This document shows positions 45,351-54,700 of a stretch of 64,000 nucleotides of DNA, in pieces. Made by a program: the position numbers and the translations under genes. Every line of letters begins with the position of its first letter. Within the stretch, counting starts at the first letter, position 1. Under the pieces are notes generated by a model, which saw only the letters and a list, made by a program, of their open reading frames with translations, was not told the DNA's origin and searched no databases. Source of the DNA: Gammaproteobacteria bacterium (GTDB lineage: Bacteria > Pseudomonadota > Gammaproteobacteria > Steroidobacterales > Steroidobacteraceae); contig RFOD01000005.1 in NCBI GenBank assembly GCA_009926865.1, forward strand, positions 1-64,000, in the 5' to 3' direction.

Positions 45351-46120
45351 CCGCACAGTGTAGCCTCCCACGCTGCCCGAGCCGCACCGATCACACCCGC
45401 TTGGCCGCGCAAAGCGGCCGGTTGTAAGCGCAGTGGGGAGGTGAGGTAAGGCATCCACTCTTCGGCGTGCGCGCTCACCGCACCGCCCAACACGACCCAG
45501 TCTGGGCGTAGCAGCCGATGGAGCTCCGACAGATAGTCATCTAGGCGTCGACACCATTGAGACCAATCTAATTGCAGGCGTGTCTTCACGCTCGCGGCCG
45601 CCCAGCCCTCGCCATCCACGTCGGTGAGGCCCGGCAGATGTAGATGCCCAAGCTCGGTATTCGGCCATAACTTTCCGCCCACGAATAAGGCCGAGCCAAT
45701 GCCGGTCCCAAGCGTTAAGACAATGATGGTTGCGTCAGGTTTGTTCGCCTGTAACGCGACCCCCGTCCCAAAACGCATCTCCGCTAAACCCGCTGCATCG
45801 CCGTCATTAATCACGAAGCTTGGGCGATGGGTCAGGTCAAAGAAAGTTTTCGCGACATCAAGGCCGATCCAAGACGAATCCAGATGGGCTGCAGTACGGG
45901 CAATACCGCGCTCAGCAACGGTGGGCAGACCCAGCCCCACTGCCCCCTCAGTATTGGCAACTAATGGACTCGCCGCTAAAGCCTGCAACACATCGTCTGG
46001 CCGAGCACCCGGTGTCATGGGTAGGCTCTCGACCTCGCCGATCACTTGGCCTCGTTCTATGTCCACCCGCGCAAGGCGTAAGGTCGATCCGCCGACATCG
46101 ATACCGAGACGCTCTGTCAT
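45347..46120 (-). CDS. Polyphosphate glucokinase-like ROK family sugar kinase
   Basis: 257 residues from the ATG at 46120; the longer track start overlaps potI. ROK/actin-like fold: N-terminal phosphate loop GIDVGGSTLRLA, NDGDAAGLAE, LTLGTGIGSALF and the PNTELGHL motif found in polyphosphate glucokinases (PpgK). It would phosphorylate glucose with polyP and/or ATP. The classical ROK zinc-binding cysteine cluster is absent, as in PpgK. It lies between potI and a PLP enzyme with overlaps or short gaps, so it is part of the polyamine operon. Confidence 0.8.
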   Translation of the reverse strand: MTERLGIDVGGSTLRLARVDIERGQVIGEVESLPMTPGARPDDVLQALAASPLVANTEGAVGLGLPTVAERGIARTAAHLDSSWIGLDVAKTFFDLTHRPSFVINDGDAAGLAEMRFGTGVALQANKPDATIIVLTLGTGIGSALFVGGKLWPNTELGHLHLPGLTDVDGEGWAAASVKTRLQLDWSQWCRRLDDYLSELHRLLRPDWVVLGGAVSAHAEEWMPYLTSPLRLQPAALRGQAGVIGAARAAWEATLCG

Positions 46121-46127
46121 CTCACCC

Positions 46128-46979
46128 TCACGTCGACACGGGTCGCTGTACTTGTCGCTCACGGCGTCGACTCAGCCAAGTACCGCATCCCAGAACCAGA
46201 GCTACGAAAAGTATCACGAGCGTCGCGAGCGCGTTGATCTCTGGACTCACTCCCAAACGCAATTTCGAGAATACCCACATGGGTAATGTCGATGCATTCG
46301 GTCCCGCCACAAACTGTGCAATGACCACATCGTCCCATGACAGGGTAAACGCCAATAACCAACCGGACAGCAGCGCAGGCCACATCAGGGGTAAGGTGAT
46401 TCGCCAAAACACCGTTGTCGGCGTGGCACCTAGATCCAGCGCGGCTTCTTCGAGCGAACGATCAAAGCTCGCTAATCGCGACTGAACGACGACGGCCACA
46501 TACGCCATGGCGAGCGTGGCATGCGCTATGACTATGGTCAGCATCCCGCGACCGGCAGGCCATCCGAGCCACTGCTCCAAGGTCACAAAAAGCAAGAGCA
46601 ATGACAGTCCGGTGATGATCTCGGGCATCACTAAGGGCGCACCGATCATCGCCGAGAGTAAGGCGCGTGAACGCAAAGGCCCCGCACGCAGTAACGCAAA
46701 CGCGGCCAATGTGCCAAGCACGACCGCGAGCGTCGCCGTCAACGCCGCAACCTGCACCGACAACCACGCTGCACCCAGCAAGGCCTCGTTATTCAAAAGC
46801 TCCTGGTACCACCTGAGACTCGGTGAATTTGCTGAGTCCCATACCGTGACTAGACGCGAATAATTGAATGAAAAAATGATCAAGGAAATAATAGGCAGAT
46901 ACAAAAATAAAAACCCTAATACCAGCATGAACCGACTGAAGCGTCCCGCTGCTAATGACCCATATCCTCGCCGGCTCAT
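46128..46979 (-). CDS. potI: Putrescine/polyamine ABC transporter permease
   Basis: 283 residues, six membrane spans, with the EAA loop EEAALDLGATPTTVFWRITLPLMWPAL that contacts the ATPase. Resembles PotI (and PotC), the second permease of the putrescine importer. Its start overlaps potH by four bases. Works with PotH, the ATPase and the PotF-like binding protein encoded upstream. Confidence 0.9.
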   Translation of the reverse strand: MSRRGYGSLAAGRFSRFMLVLGFLFLYLPIISLIIFSFNYSRLVTVWDSANSPSLRWYQELLNNEALLGAAWLSVQVAALTATLAVVLGTLAAFALLRAGPLRSRALLSAMIGAPLVMPEIITGLSLLLLFVTLEQWLGWPAGRGMLTIVIAHATLAMAYVAVVVQSRLASFDRSLEEAALDLGATPTTVFWRITLPLMWPALLSGWLLAFTLSWDDVVIAQFVAGPNASTLPMWVFSKLRLGVSPEINALATLVILFVALVLGCGTWLSRRRERQVQRPVST

Positions 46980-47863
46980 ACGCCGTCCTCACTCTGACGC
47001 TGTATGGATTTTTGAAATCCAACCATCGGCAAAAGTAAGACGATCAATAAAATCATAGCTACAGCACCAGCCACTGGCCAGTCACGATTGGCAAAGAACT
47101 CATCGGCGAGTACCCGCCCAATCATTAACTGATCCGACCGTCCTAGTAACGAGGGGATCACAAACTCACCCGCCGCAGGAATAAAAACGAGCAGGCAGCC
47201 GGCCACGACACCCGGCCTTGAAAGCGGTAGCGTAATGCGCCAAAAACGTGTCCAAGTACTCGCCCCGAGATCCGCCGCCGCTTCGAGCAATAATCGATCA
47301 TGACGCTCAAGGTTGGCGTAAAGCGGCAAAATCATAAACGGCAAATAGGAATAGACGATACCGATGAGCACCGCGAAATCGGTATACAGCAGCTGCAGCG
47401 GCGATGTGATCACCCCAAGCGCCAAGAGTGCTTGATTGATTAAGCCATCGGTTTTAAGCAACCCGATCCAGGCATACACTCGAAGTAGAAAAGATGTCCA
47501 AAATGGCAAAATAATGGCAAGCAATAGCCATGATCGCCAACGCTCCGGCGCCTGTGCAATAGCATACGCCATGGGATAGCCGACAAGCAGACAACACAGA
47601 GTCGCGATGGCCGCGACTTTTAATGAATACGAAAAAGCCTCAAAGTAAAGCCCATCCTGCCAAATGAAAAGGTAGTTATCCGCATCTAGGTTCCATCGCC
47701 AACTATCTGCCACCCATTCAATGAAAGGCGCATAGGGCGGCATGGCAAGACGCACCTCGCTGAGCGAGATTAAAAACACCATGACAAAAGGTGCCGCTAG
47801 AAACAGCAACAACCAAATCAGCGGTATCGCGACGGTCCAACGCGAGATACGAGACCTTCCCAT
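46976..47863 (-). CDS. potH: Putrescine/polyamine ABC transporter permease
   Basis: 295 residues with six membrane spans. EAA loop LEAAADLGASTWTRFWRITLPLSRPGV; PotH/PotB-like segment PFWTSFLLRVYAWIGLL. It forms the membrane channel with PotI. The start lies one base after the ATPase stop. Ordinary length for the family. Confidence 0.9.
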   Translation of the reverse strand: MGRSRISRWTVAIPLIWLLLFLAAPFVMVFLISLSEVRLAMPPYAPFIEWVADSWRWNLDADNYLFIWQDGLYFEAFSYSLKVAAIATLCCLLVGYPMAYAIAQAPERWRSWLLLAIILPFWTSFLLRVYAWIGLLKTDGLINQALLALGVITSPLQLLYTDFAVLIGIVYSYLPFMILPLYANLERHDRLLLEAAADLGASTWTRFWRITLPLSRPGVVAGCLLVFIPAAGEFVIPSLLGRSDQLMIGRVLADEFFANRDWPVAGAVAMILLIVLLLPMVGFQKSIQRQSEDGV

Positions 47864-47864
47864 C

Positions 47865-48953
47865 TCAGTCCGTCAGCACAATCAGATCATCGGCTGACCA
47901 CGTCAGCGTTACGCGTTCTGCGCGTTGGATTCGCTGACTGGCATCGCGCCGATGATTCACCACATCCACACGTAGCGGGGTCCCGTCATCGAGCCGAACG
48001 CGATAATGCGAGCTCTCACCGAGATACCCGACCTCTTCGACCGTTCCGCGCTGTCCAACTTGCGCACCTGTGTCGCTCTGACGTTGTAGGCGGATTTTCT
48101 CTGGGCGCAGCGCGAGCGCGAGACGGGTACCATCGGGCATCGCCACGCGCGAGGGCAGCGGTATTTGTAAAGCACCGCAGTGTGCAATCAAGCCCCCTTC
48201 GCCTGAGTTACCGATGTGTCCCTCAAAAATATTCACACTCCCAATAAAATCGGCCACAAAACGAGTCGCGGGAGATTCATAAATCTCATCGGGCGTACCG
48301 ACCTGCACAATACGCCCTTGATTCATCACACCGATCCGTGTCGCAAGACTCATCGCTTCCTGCTGATCGTGCGTCACGACCACAAAGGTAATGCCGAGCT
48401 GCCGCTGCAGCGCGACCAGCTCAAACTGCGTATGCTCACGAAGCTTTTTATCGAGCGCGCCGAGCGGCTCATCCAATAAGAGTAATTTGGGACGTTTGAC
48501 CAAGGCCCTTGCCAACGCCACCCGTTGACGCTGTCCCCCCGAGAGTTGTTGGGGTTTACGCCCGGCGAGACCCTCGAGCTTGACCGCATCCAACATCTCC
48601 CGCACGCGTCGATCAATTTCGGTGCGAGATACGCGCTCCTGCTCGAGGCCAAAGGCAACATTCTGGAAAACGCTCATATGTGGAAAGAGCGCGTAGGACT
48701 GAAACATCAGATTCACGGGACGGCGATTGGGCGGCACGTCGGCCATATCCATACCGTCGATCAGAATACGCCCAGCGGTAGGTCGCTCGAAGCCCGCGAG
48801 CATGCGTAGTAGTGTCGTCTTACCGCAACCCGAACCACCCAGTAAGCAAAAAATTTCGCCGCGCCCAACACTCAGCGACACATCCGATACCGCAACGGTT
48901 TCGGCAAAGTGTTTACTGAGAGACTCGATTTTTACGCATTCGGAGAGCGACAT
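47865..48953 (-). CDS. potG: Putrescine/polyamine ABC transporter ATPase
   Basis: 362 residues. Walker A GGSGCGKTTLL (about 35-45), Q-loop, signature LSGGQRQRVALARAL, Walker B LLLLDEPLGALD and H-loop VVTHDQQEA. The C-terminal TOBE-like domain (about 280-360) is typical of PotA/PotG. It energises the PotHI channel. Five bases downstream of the binding protein gene in the operon. Confidence 0.93.
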   Translation of the reverse strand: MSLSECVKIESLSKHFAETVAVSDVSLSVGRGEIFCLLGGSGCGKTTLLRMLAGFERPTAGRILIDGMDMADVPPNRRPVNLMFQSYALFPHMSVFQNVAFGLEQERVSRTEIDRRVREMLDAVKLEGLAGRKPQQLSGGQRQRVALARALVKRPKLLLLDEPLGALDKKLREHTQFELVALQRQLGITFVVVTHDQQEAMSLATRIGVMNQGRIVQVGTPDEIYESPATRFVADFIGSVNIFEGHIGNSGEGGLIAHCGALQIPLPSRVAMPDGTRLALALRPEKIRLQRQSDTGAQVGQRGTVEEVGYLGESSHYRVRLDDGTPLRVDVVNHRRDASQRIQRAERVTLTWSADDLIVLTD

Positions 48954-48958
48954 GATGG

Positions 48959-50101
48959 TTACGGTCGCCCCGATTTGACCCGCGTGTATAAACGGGTGAG
49001 TTCACGGGTGTGCCGAAGATCCTTCGGCAAATCAACCGCGGTGCGCGCCATGATCGCATCGGGGGGATAGATACCGCGATCGTTGGCGACCTCGGGTGCC
49101 AATTGCGCTCTGGAGGCTAGATTACTGTTGGCATAGCGCACGAAGTTACTATTCTTAGCCGCGTTTTCGGGCCGCAACAGAAAGTCAATAAAACGGTGCG
49201 CGTTGCGCGGATGCTCTGCATCGGCAGGAATCGCTAGCTGATCAAAGAATAGCAAGGCCCCCTCCTCGGGGATTCGGTACTGAACCGTAAATTTTTTTCC
49301 CGCCTCTACCGCTCGCCGTTTGGCCTGCAAAATATCGCCCGACCAGCCCAACGCGAGACAGGTTTCGCCATTGGCGAGATCCTCAATGTAACGTGAGGAG
49401 TCAAAGTTACGTATGTAGGGACGAATCGCTTTGAGCACGGCCTCGGCTGCGGCGAGATCTTCGGGCTTTGAGCTATTGGCATCTTTACCCAAATAGAGCA
49501 GCACGCTACCGACCACCTCCGACGGTGCATCGAGTAAAGTCACGCCACAGTCCGCAAAACGTGACACCACCTCGGGGTCAAAAATGAGACGCCAACTATC
49601 CACTGGCGCTTCAGGCATACGCGCCGCGATGGCCTCGGCGTTGAAACCAAACCCTGTCGTCCCCCACAAGTGTGTCACCGAATAGCGATTCTCCGGATCA
49701 AAGGCCGCCACGCGATCGGTCAGCACCGGATCGAGGTTCACTCTATTTGATAACCAATCGGGGTTAAGGGGTTGATAGACCCCCGCTTCAATCTGACGGG
49801 ATAAAAATGCGGCGCCTGGCACCACAAGATCGTATCCAGAGCGACCCGCCAATAATTTAGTCTCAAGGATTTCATTTGAGTCGAAGACGTCGTAGGTCAC
49901 CCGGATACCGGTCTCTTCGGTGAATGCCTCAATGACGCTCGGGTCGATGTAATCTGACCAGTTATAGACGTTCAACACGGACGGCTCACCGTCGAGCCCC
50001 TCGCTCAAATCCGTCCGCGGCTCAGGGGGTGAACCTGACCCGCAGGCCGTCAACAAGATCAGTAACGAGCCGCCTAAGGCTACCCGGACTCGACTCATCA
50101 T
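48959..50101 (-). CDS. potF: Putrescine/polyamine-binding lipoprotein (PotF-like)
   Basis: 380 residues from the ATG at 50101 (MMSRVRV), with GGAG upstream. A lipobox, LLILLTAC, makes it a lipoprotein. The PotD/PotF family signature LNVYNWSDYIDPSVIEAFTEETGI follows, with WGTTGFGFN and acidic/aromatic polyamine-contact positions. It captures polyamines in the periplasm for PotGHI. About 90 bases downstream of the puuA-like gene. Enteric PotF is soluble, so the lipid anchor is a variation. Confidence 0.92.
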   Translation of the reverse strand: MMSRVRVALGGSLLILLTACGSGSPPEPRTDLSEGLDGEPSVLNVYNWSDYIDPSVIEAFTEETGIRVTYDVFDSNEILETKLLAGRSGYDLVVPGAAFLSRQIEAGVYQPLNPDWLSNRVNLDPVLTDRVAAFDPENRYSVTHLWGTTGFGFNAEAIAARMPEAPVDSWRLIFDPEVVSRFADCGVTLLDAPSEVVGSVLLYLGKDANSSKPEDLAAAEAVLKAIRPYIRNFDSSRYIEDLANGETCLALGWSGDILQAKRRAVEAGKKFTVQYRIPEEGALLFFDQLAIPADAEHPRNAHRFIDFLLRPENAAKNSNFVRYANSNLASRAQLAPEVANDRGIYPPDAIMARTAVDLPKDLRHTRELTRLYTRVKSGRP

Positions 50102-50188
50102 GATGGGGATACTCCGCGAAGATCTACGCACGCGCGCCCGACGCACGCGGGCGACGTTATAGCGCAGCGACAGAAGGGATTAAAGACC

Positions 50189-51529
50189 CTAGACGTTCAA
50201 CAGCAGGTGCTCACGCTCCCAAGAGCTGATGACCTGCAAAAAGACCTCGTACTCAGCCTGCTTGACCACCGCAAAGGCCTGCACAAACGATTCGCCCAGC
50301 ACCTCGATCAACTCCTGGCACTCACGAAGGCCTCGAATCGCCTCATCCAGATTGCGCGGTAGCGCGAAGGGTAAATCATGCGCACTGCCACTAATCGGGT
50401 CGGACGGACTTAAGCCCTGCGCCATCCCGAGATAGCCACAGGCAAGCGAGGCGGCAATGGCCAAATAGGGGTTAGCGTCCGCTCCGGAAATTCGATTCTC
50501 AATTCGTCGCGAATTTGCATCGGACATCGGCACACGTAGGCCCGCGGTGCGATTGTCATAGCCCCACTGCACGTTGATCGGTGCAAGCTGAGTGCGCGTG
50601 ATGCGACGATACGAGTTGACGTTCGGCGCCAACAGCGCCATCGCCGCTGGCAAATAACGCTGTAAGCCTGCGATATGGGCAAAGAAAAGCTCGGAGGGCT
50701 GATCCCCCTCACCTGAAAATACGTTCCGCCCCGATTGTGAATCCACAATGCTTTGGTGAATATGCATGGAGCTACCCGGCTCCATCGCGTGTGGCTTGGC
50801 CATGAACGTCGCGTACATCTTGTGACGTAGTGCCGCCTCGCGTGCGGTACGTTTAAACATGAAAGCCTGATCTGCCAAATCTAAGGCGTTTCCATGCAGC
50901 AGATTGATCTCCATCTGTGCTGGACCATCCTCATGGATCAACGTATCGATGTTGATTTCCTGATCCTCGCAAAATTGATACATCTCATCGAACATCGGGT
51001 CAAATTCATTGACCGCTGCGATGCTGTAGGACTGCCTCCCGGGCTCGGCTCGCCCAGAGCGACCAATCGGCGGCTTCAGTGGGTAATCCGCATCAATATT
51101 TGGTTCAACCAGATAAAACTCAAGTTCCGGTGCCACTAGTGGCTCCCAGCCACGCTGCGCGTACAGATCTAGGACATGCTTGAGGACTTCTCGAGGCGAC
51201 ATCATCACTCGACGCCCATCCCCATAAAAACAGTCGTGGATGACCTGCGCCGTGGGCTCTGCCGCCCAAGGTACTTTGCGTACCGTACGCGGATCTGGCT
51301 TCAACACGATATCGCTCTCGGCGGGACTCATCGCGGACCCTGGATCTTCCGGATAATCGCCGGTCACCGTTTGCAAAAAGATACTCTCAGGAAGACGCAT
51401 CCCCTGCTCGGTTTGGAATTTTTCAGCAGGCATCAACTTGCCACGCGCCACCCCGGCCATATCCGGCACGATGGCCTCGACTTCTTGTATCGCATGCTCA
51501 CGAAAGAAATCGGCAATTGAATTTCGCAT
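50189..51529 (-). CDS. puuA: Gamma-glutamylputrescine synthetase (glutamine synthetase family)
   Basis: 446 residues of the GS fold: beta-Grasp N-domain, then APELEFYLVEPN, MHIHQSI, NSYRRI and NRTAGLRVP. It lacks the adenylylation tyrosine region of GlnA and is shorter (GlnA ~470), as in PuuA/SpuI-type ligases. It joins glutamate to putrescine using ATP, starting the Puu route. The neighbours puuD, potFGHI and puuB make this role very likely. It starts 12 bases after puuD. Confidence 0.9.
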   Translation of the reverse strand: MRNSIADFFREHAIQEVEAIVPDMAGVARGKLMPAEKFQTEQGMRLPESIFLQTVTGDYPEDPGSAMSPAESDIVLKPDPRTVRKVPWAAEPTAQVIHDCFYGDGRRVMMSPREVLKHVLDLYAQRGWEPLVAPELEFYLVEPNIDADYPLKPPIGRSGRAEPGRQSYSIAAVNEFDPMFDEMYQFCEDQEINIDTLIHEDGPAQMEINLLHGNALDLADQAFMFKRTAREAALRHKMYATFMAKPHAMEPGSSMHIHQSIVDSQSGRNVFSGEGDQPSELFFAHIAGLQRYLPAAMALLAPNVNSYRRITRTQLAPINVQWGYDNRTAGLRVPMSDANSRRIENRISGADANPYLAIAASLACGYLGMAQGLSPSDPISGSAHDLPFALPRNLDEAIRGLRECQELIEVLGESFVQAFAVVKQAEYEVFLQVISSWEREHLLLNV

Positions 51530-51541
51530 AAGACACCTACT

Positions 51542-52300
51542 TTATTTTCTTTGACTCTGACGCTGTCGAGCGGCTAACCCAAACTCCGTGAACAGGGCAC
51601 GCGAGAGCTCATCTTCGGTTGCTCGCCACTCTGGATGCCACTGCACCGCCCAAGCAAAACCGGTAGCATCTCGGACGCTGACCGCTTCAACCAGCCCATC
51701 CGTAGCTCTCGCCTCCACCTGCAAGCGCTCGGCTAATCGGGCGATCCCTTGACCATGCAAAGAATTCACTTGATAGCTTACTCGACCACCCGACCATTCT
51801 CGTAAGCGGCTTGCCGGCTCAAACTCGACCGTATGGGCGGGACCGTACTGTACGTCGACGTCGGCGCGTGGATCGTCCCGGTGATCCATCATGCCGGCGA
51901 CCTCCTGTACCCGTTGGTGTAGTGTGCCACCGAGTGCAACATTCAGCTCCTGTAACCCTCGGCAGATGCCAAACAGAGGGATTCCCTGCGCCAACGATTG
52001 ATGAATCAACGCAAGGTTTGTGCGATCACGCGCTTCATCAGCCGGTAAGCTCGGATCGAGGGTCGCCTGCCCATAGAGCGCTGCGCCCACATTACTGACA
52101 CTGCCCGTCAATAAAATGCCATCGACCTGCGCGAGTATCATCTCGATGGGCAAAGGCTCGGGCAAGCATGGCCAAATCCAAGGTAACGCCCCACTGCAGT
52201 GGAGGATGGCCTCAAGATACTTTTCACCCACCGACTGCCACCCATGCGGCCCTTTGCGACGCCGATCGGCAGGAACCAGAATTATGGGTGGACGAGACAT
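51542..52300 (-). CDS. puuD: Gamma-glutamyl-GABA hydrolase (class I glutamine amidotransferase-like)
   Basis: 252 residues. Nucleophile elbow GICRGLQELNVALGG with the active cysteine; catalytic HPE in AVQWHPEWRA. This is the PuuD family, which releases GABA from gamma-glutamyl-GABA at the end of the Puu route. First gene of the minus-strand polyamine operon, divergent from puuB with ~40 bases between starts. Confidence 0.92.
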   Translation of the reverse strand: MSRPPIILVPADRRRKGPHGWQSVGEKYLEAILHCSGALPWIWPCLPEPLPIEMILAQVDGILLTGSVSNVGAALYGQATLDPSLPADEARDRTNLALIHQSLAQGIPLFGICRGLQELNVALGGTLHQRVQEVAGMMDHRDDPRADVDVQYGPAHTVEFEPASRLREWSGGRVSYQVNSLHGQGIARLAERLQVEARATDGLVEAVSVRDATGFAWAVQWHPEWRATEDELSRALFTEFGLAARQRQSQRK

Positions 52301-52341
52301 GGATACAATCTACAAGGCTCAGCTGATTGAGCATCCTCATT

Positions 52342-53646
52342 ATGACCGACACCTACTCCACTACGCACGCGTTGAACTGGTATGCCGAGGGCAGTACGCA
52401 GCGACCCTTCGCCCACCTGCAGGGTGAGATCGCGGTCGATGTGTGTGTGGTGGGCGGCGGTATCGCCGGCTGCTCAGCCGCGCTGCACTTAGCTGAGCGG
52501 GGCTACCAAGTCGCTGTTCTAGAAGCGGAATCTATCGGCTACGGCGCCTCGGGTCGCAGCGGTGGTCAATGCTTACCCGGCGTCTCGTGCGGCCAAACTC
52601 AGCTTGAAAAACTGCTCGACCCTGCGCTCGCCCGTGCAGCTTGGGACCTCACGGTGGAGGGCCTGGCGCTACAGCAGCAGCTGATGGCCCGCCATGATAT
52701 CGACTGTGATTGGCAAGCGGGACACTTACAGGTCTGCTGCCATCGCCGCCACGAGCGTGAACTGCACGCTGAGCTTGAGCATCTGCAACGACGATACGAC
52801 TACCACTCCCTCGAGTGGATCGACCGATCCGCCATCGCCGAACACGTAGGAAGCGCCTGCTATGTGAGTGGTGCACTCGATCGACAGGCCGGACATTTAC
52901 ACCCCTTGAAATACACCCAAGGTCTCGCGCGCGCGGCGGTTAGCGCAGGCGCGACCGTCTATGAAGGCAGTCGTGTACTCGGGCGTCAACGAACCGCAAG
53001 AGGTTGGCAGCTGGTGACTCGCGAAGGCACGGTGTCTTGTCGCGAAGTGGTACTTGCAGGTAACGCCACTCTGGGTAACTGGGAGCCTTCGCTACAACGC
53101 AAAATCTTAGGAGTGGGCACCTACATGATCGCGACCCAATCCTTGAGTCAGGAACGGGCTCAGCAGCTGATCCCGCAAAATGTTGCCGTCTCCGATATGA
53201 ACTGGATCATCGATTACTTTCGTCTTTCGGCCGATCGACGTCTCTTATTTGGCGGTGAAGTGAGCTATGGCGGACTCTATCCCGCACACTACGCGGGGGC
53301 GTTGCGGAAACGGATGCAGCGCGTGTTTCCCGAGCTCTCGACCACGCCCATTACCCATCATTGGGGCGGCTGGCTCGATATTACGGTCAATCGAGCCCCC
53401 CACTTTGGGCGGCTTGAACCCGGGGTCTACTTTGTACAAGGCTTTTCGGGGCATGGTCTCGCACTCGCCGGTATCGCGGGCAAACTGCTAGCGGAAGCCG
53501 TCGCGGGCACCCAAGAGCGTTTTGATGTGTTTGCTCGCCTACGGCATGCCGACTTCCCCGGCGGCCCCTGGCTCAGGCGACCCGCCTTGGTGTTCGCCAT
53601 GCTGTGGTATCGCCTGCGCGACTCATTGGGATCGCTCACGAGCTAG
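52342..53646 (+). CDS. puuB: Gamma-glutamylputrescine oxidase (FAD-dependent, DAO family)
   Basis: 434 residues from the ATG at 52342 (the TTG at 52327 is less likely). FAD-binding motif VCVVGGGIAGCSAALHLAERG, the GYGASGRSGGQ segment and a C-terminal GFSGHGLALAGIAGKLLAEA. It oxidises gamma-glutamylputrescine to the aminoaldehyde with release of ammonia and hydrogen peroxide. It is divergent from puuD across a very short gap, so one promoter region serves both arms. No PuuR-type repressor gene was found in the window. Confidence 0.9.
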   Translation: MTDTYSTTHALNWYAEGSTQRPFAHLQGEIAVDVCVVGGGIAGCSAALHLAERGYQVAVLEAESIGYGASGRSGGQCLPGVSCGQTQLEKLLDPALARAAWDLTVEGLALQQQLMARHDIDCDWQAGHLQVCCHRRHERELHAELEHLQRRYDYHSLEWIDRSAIAEHVGSACYVSGALDRQAGHLHPLKYTQGLARAAVSAGATVYEGSRVLGRQRTARGWQLVTREGTVSCREVVLAGNATLGNWEPSLQRKILGVGTYMIATQSLSQERAQQLIPQNVAVSDMNWIIDYFRLSADRRLLFGGEVSYGGLYPAHYAGALRKRMQRVFPELSTTPITHHWGGWLDITVNRAPHFGRLEPGVYFVQGFSGHGLALAGIAGKLLAEAVAGTQERFDVFARLRHADFPGGPWLRRPALVFAMLWYRLRDSLGSLTS

Positions 53647-53663
53647 GACCGTCGCCGAACCCC

Positions 53664-53708
53664 TTGACAGCTGTGTTTCACATCAGTACCTTTTTCAATA
53701 AAGGTACT
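53664..53708 (+). promoter_or_regulatory. PadR-module promoter overlapped by a perfect inverted-repeat operator
   Basis: A consensus -35 TTGACA (53664-53669) and a 17-base spacer lead to a weak -10, TACCTT (53687-53692). Overlapping it is the inverted repeat AGTACCTTT-N6-AAAGGTACT (53685-53708), ending six bases before the padR ATG. A protein bound here would block initiation, the expected layout for PadR autorepression. Confidence 0.75.
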
Positions 53709-53714
53709 ATCTGA

Positions 53715-54044
53715 ATGCTTAGTGACAACAAACTTGCACCGCTGCGCAAAGGCTTGCTTGAGTTCTTGGTACTCAAGATTTGTAGCGCACGTAGTGTTTA
53801 CTCTGCCGACATCCTGCGACGACTTGCCGAAACCGAGTTCGCGACTCAGGAGGGTACGCTTTATCCCCTCCTTAGCCGGTTACGACGCGAGGGGTTACTC
53901 GCCTACGAGTGGCAGGAATCAGACACGGGTCCGCCACGCAAGTATTACCAACTCACTGACAGCGGCCGCGAACAAGTCAGCGCGCTGGATCATTACTGGG
54001 ACCGACTCAATCACACGATTGCCAACTTAGGACATTGCGAATGA
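53715..54044 (+). CDS. PadR-family transcriptional repressor
   Basis: 109 residues, a compact PadR winged helix: LRKGLLEFLVLKICSA, then TQEGTLYPLLSRLRREGLLAYEW and PPRKYYQLTDSG, plus a C-terminal dimerisation helix. It probably binds the inverted repeat over its own promoter. The start at 53715 sits just behind the operator. The stop overlaps the downstream PspC gene (ATGA). PadR genes commonly pair with HAAS or PspC-type membrane proteins as envelope-stress switches. Confidence 0.93.
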   Translation: MLSDNKLAPLRKGLLEFLVLKICSARSVYSADILRRLAETEFATQEGTLYPLLSRLRREGLLAYEWQESDTGPPRKYYQLTDSGREQVSALDHYWDRLNHTIANLGHCE

Positions 54045-54700
54045 AACCTGTCGTTACCGCAAGCCTTAATCAACAGGCCTATTTCTTTGAGCAAGATGCC
54101 TTTATGCGTCTTGAAGACTACCTACATGATGCGAATCGCGTGCTCGCGCACAACCCCGACCGTGAGGAAATCTTGCGTGATCTTGAGCAAGCCATCGCTG
54201 AGCGCTGCCCTGCCCGCGCGCGCACCGCGTCCGCCGTGATCACCCTAGCGGAACTCGAGCCGATCTTGACCGAGATGGGCCCCGTGACCGATCCCTCCTC
54301 CGCACAATCCCAAGAGCATTCCCGCGAACCAGGGAAAGACTCCGCTGATGCTGAGCACACCACTCACACCGGACCCGCAGATACCGCCCACACACACCGT
54401 CAACATCGCGCTGAGTATGTCCGCCCGCCGCTAGAGCAAATCAGCGAGGGAGCGCTACTCAGTGGAGTCTGCATGGGGCTATCGCGATATTTTGGAATCG
54501 AAGTCTCACTGATCCGAATCGCGATGGTTGTGCTGACGCTGATCAGCGCAGGTCTTGCGATCGGCCTATATCTATTTTTGATGTTTCTGCTGCCGTACGC
54601 GCCAGTCGATCTCGATGGGACGCCGATCCGACGCTGGCCGCGCAAAATACGCGGATGGGTGGAGCGAGCGCGGGCACGCCTCTCTGGCGCGCTACGCTGA
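54041..54700 (+). CDS. HAAS-like plus PspC-domain membrane protein
   Basis: 219 residues from the ATG at 54041. The N-terminal part resembles a HAAS-type domain (RLEDYLHDANRVL...REEILRDLEQAIAER). A histidine/threonine-rich linker follows (about 95-125). Then comes a PspC domain: GALLSGVCMGLSRYFGIEVSLIRIAMV and a membrane helix ending FLLPYAPVD. The tail is basic. PspC proteins sense inner-membrane damage; HAAS-like domains usually accompany PadR regulators. Here both are joined in one protein under PadR control. The stop overlaps RND pump 2 by nine bases, convergent. Confidence 0.85.
   Translation: MKPVVTASLNQQAYFFEQDAFMRLEDYLHDANRVLAHNPDREEILRDLEQAIAERCPARARTASAVITLAELEPILTEMGPVTDPSSAQSQEHSREPGKDSADAEHTTHTGPADTAHTHRQHRAEYVRPPLEQISEGALLSGVCMGLSRYFGIEVSLIRIAMVVLTLISAGLAIGLYLFLMFLLPYAPVDLDGTPIRRWPRKIRGWVERARARLSGALR

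Noticed and set aside
45624-46485. Two ~220-residue plus-strand ORFs over ppgK/potI
   Set aside because: Antisense to two coherent genes in a translationally coupled operon; low-complexity Arg/Pro/Ser content.
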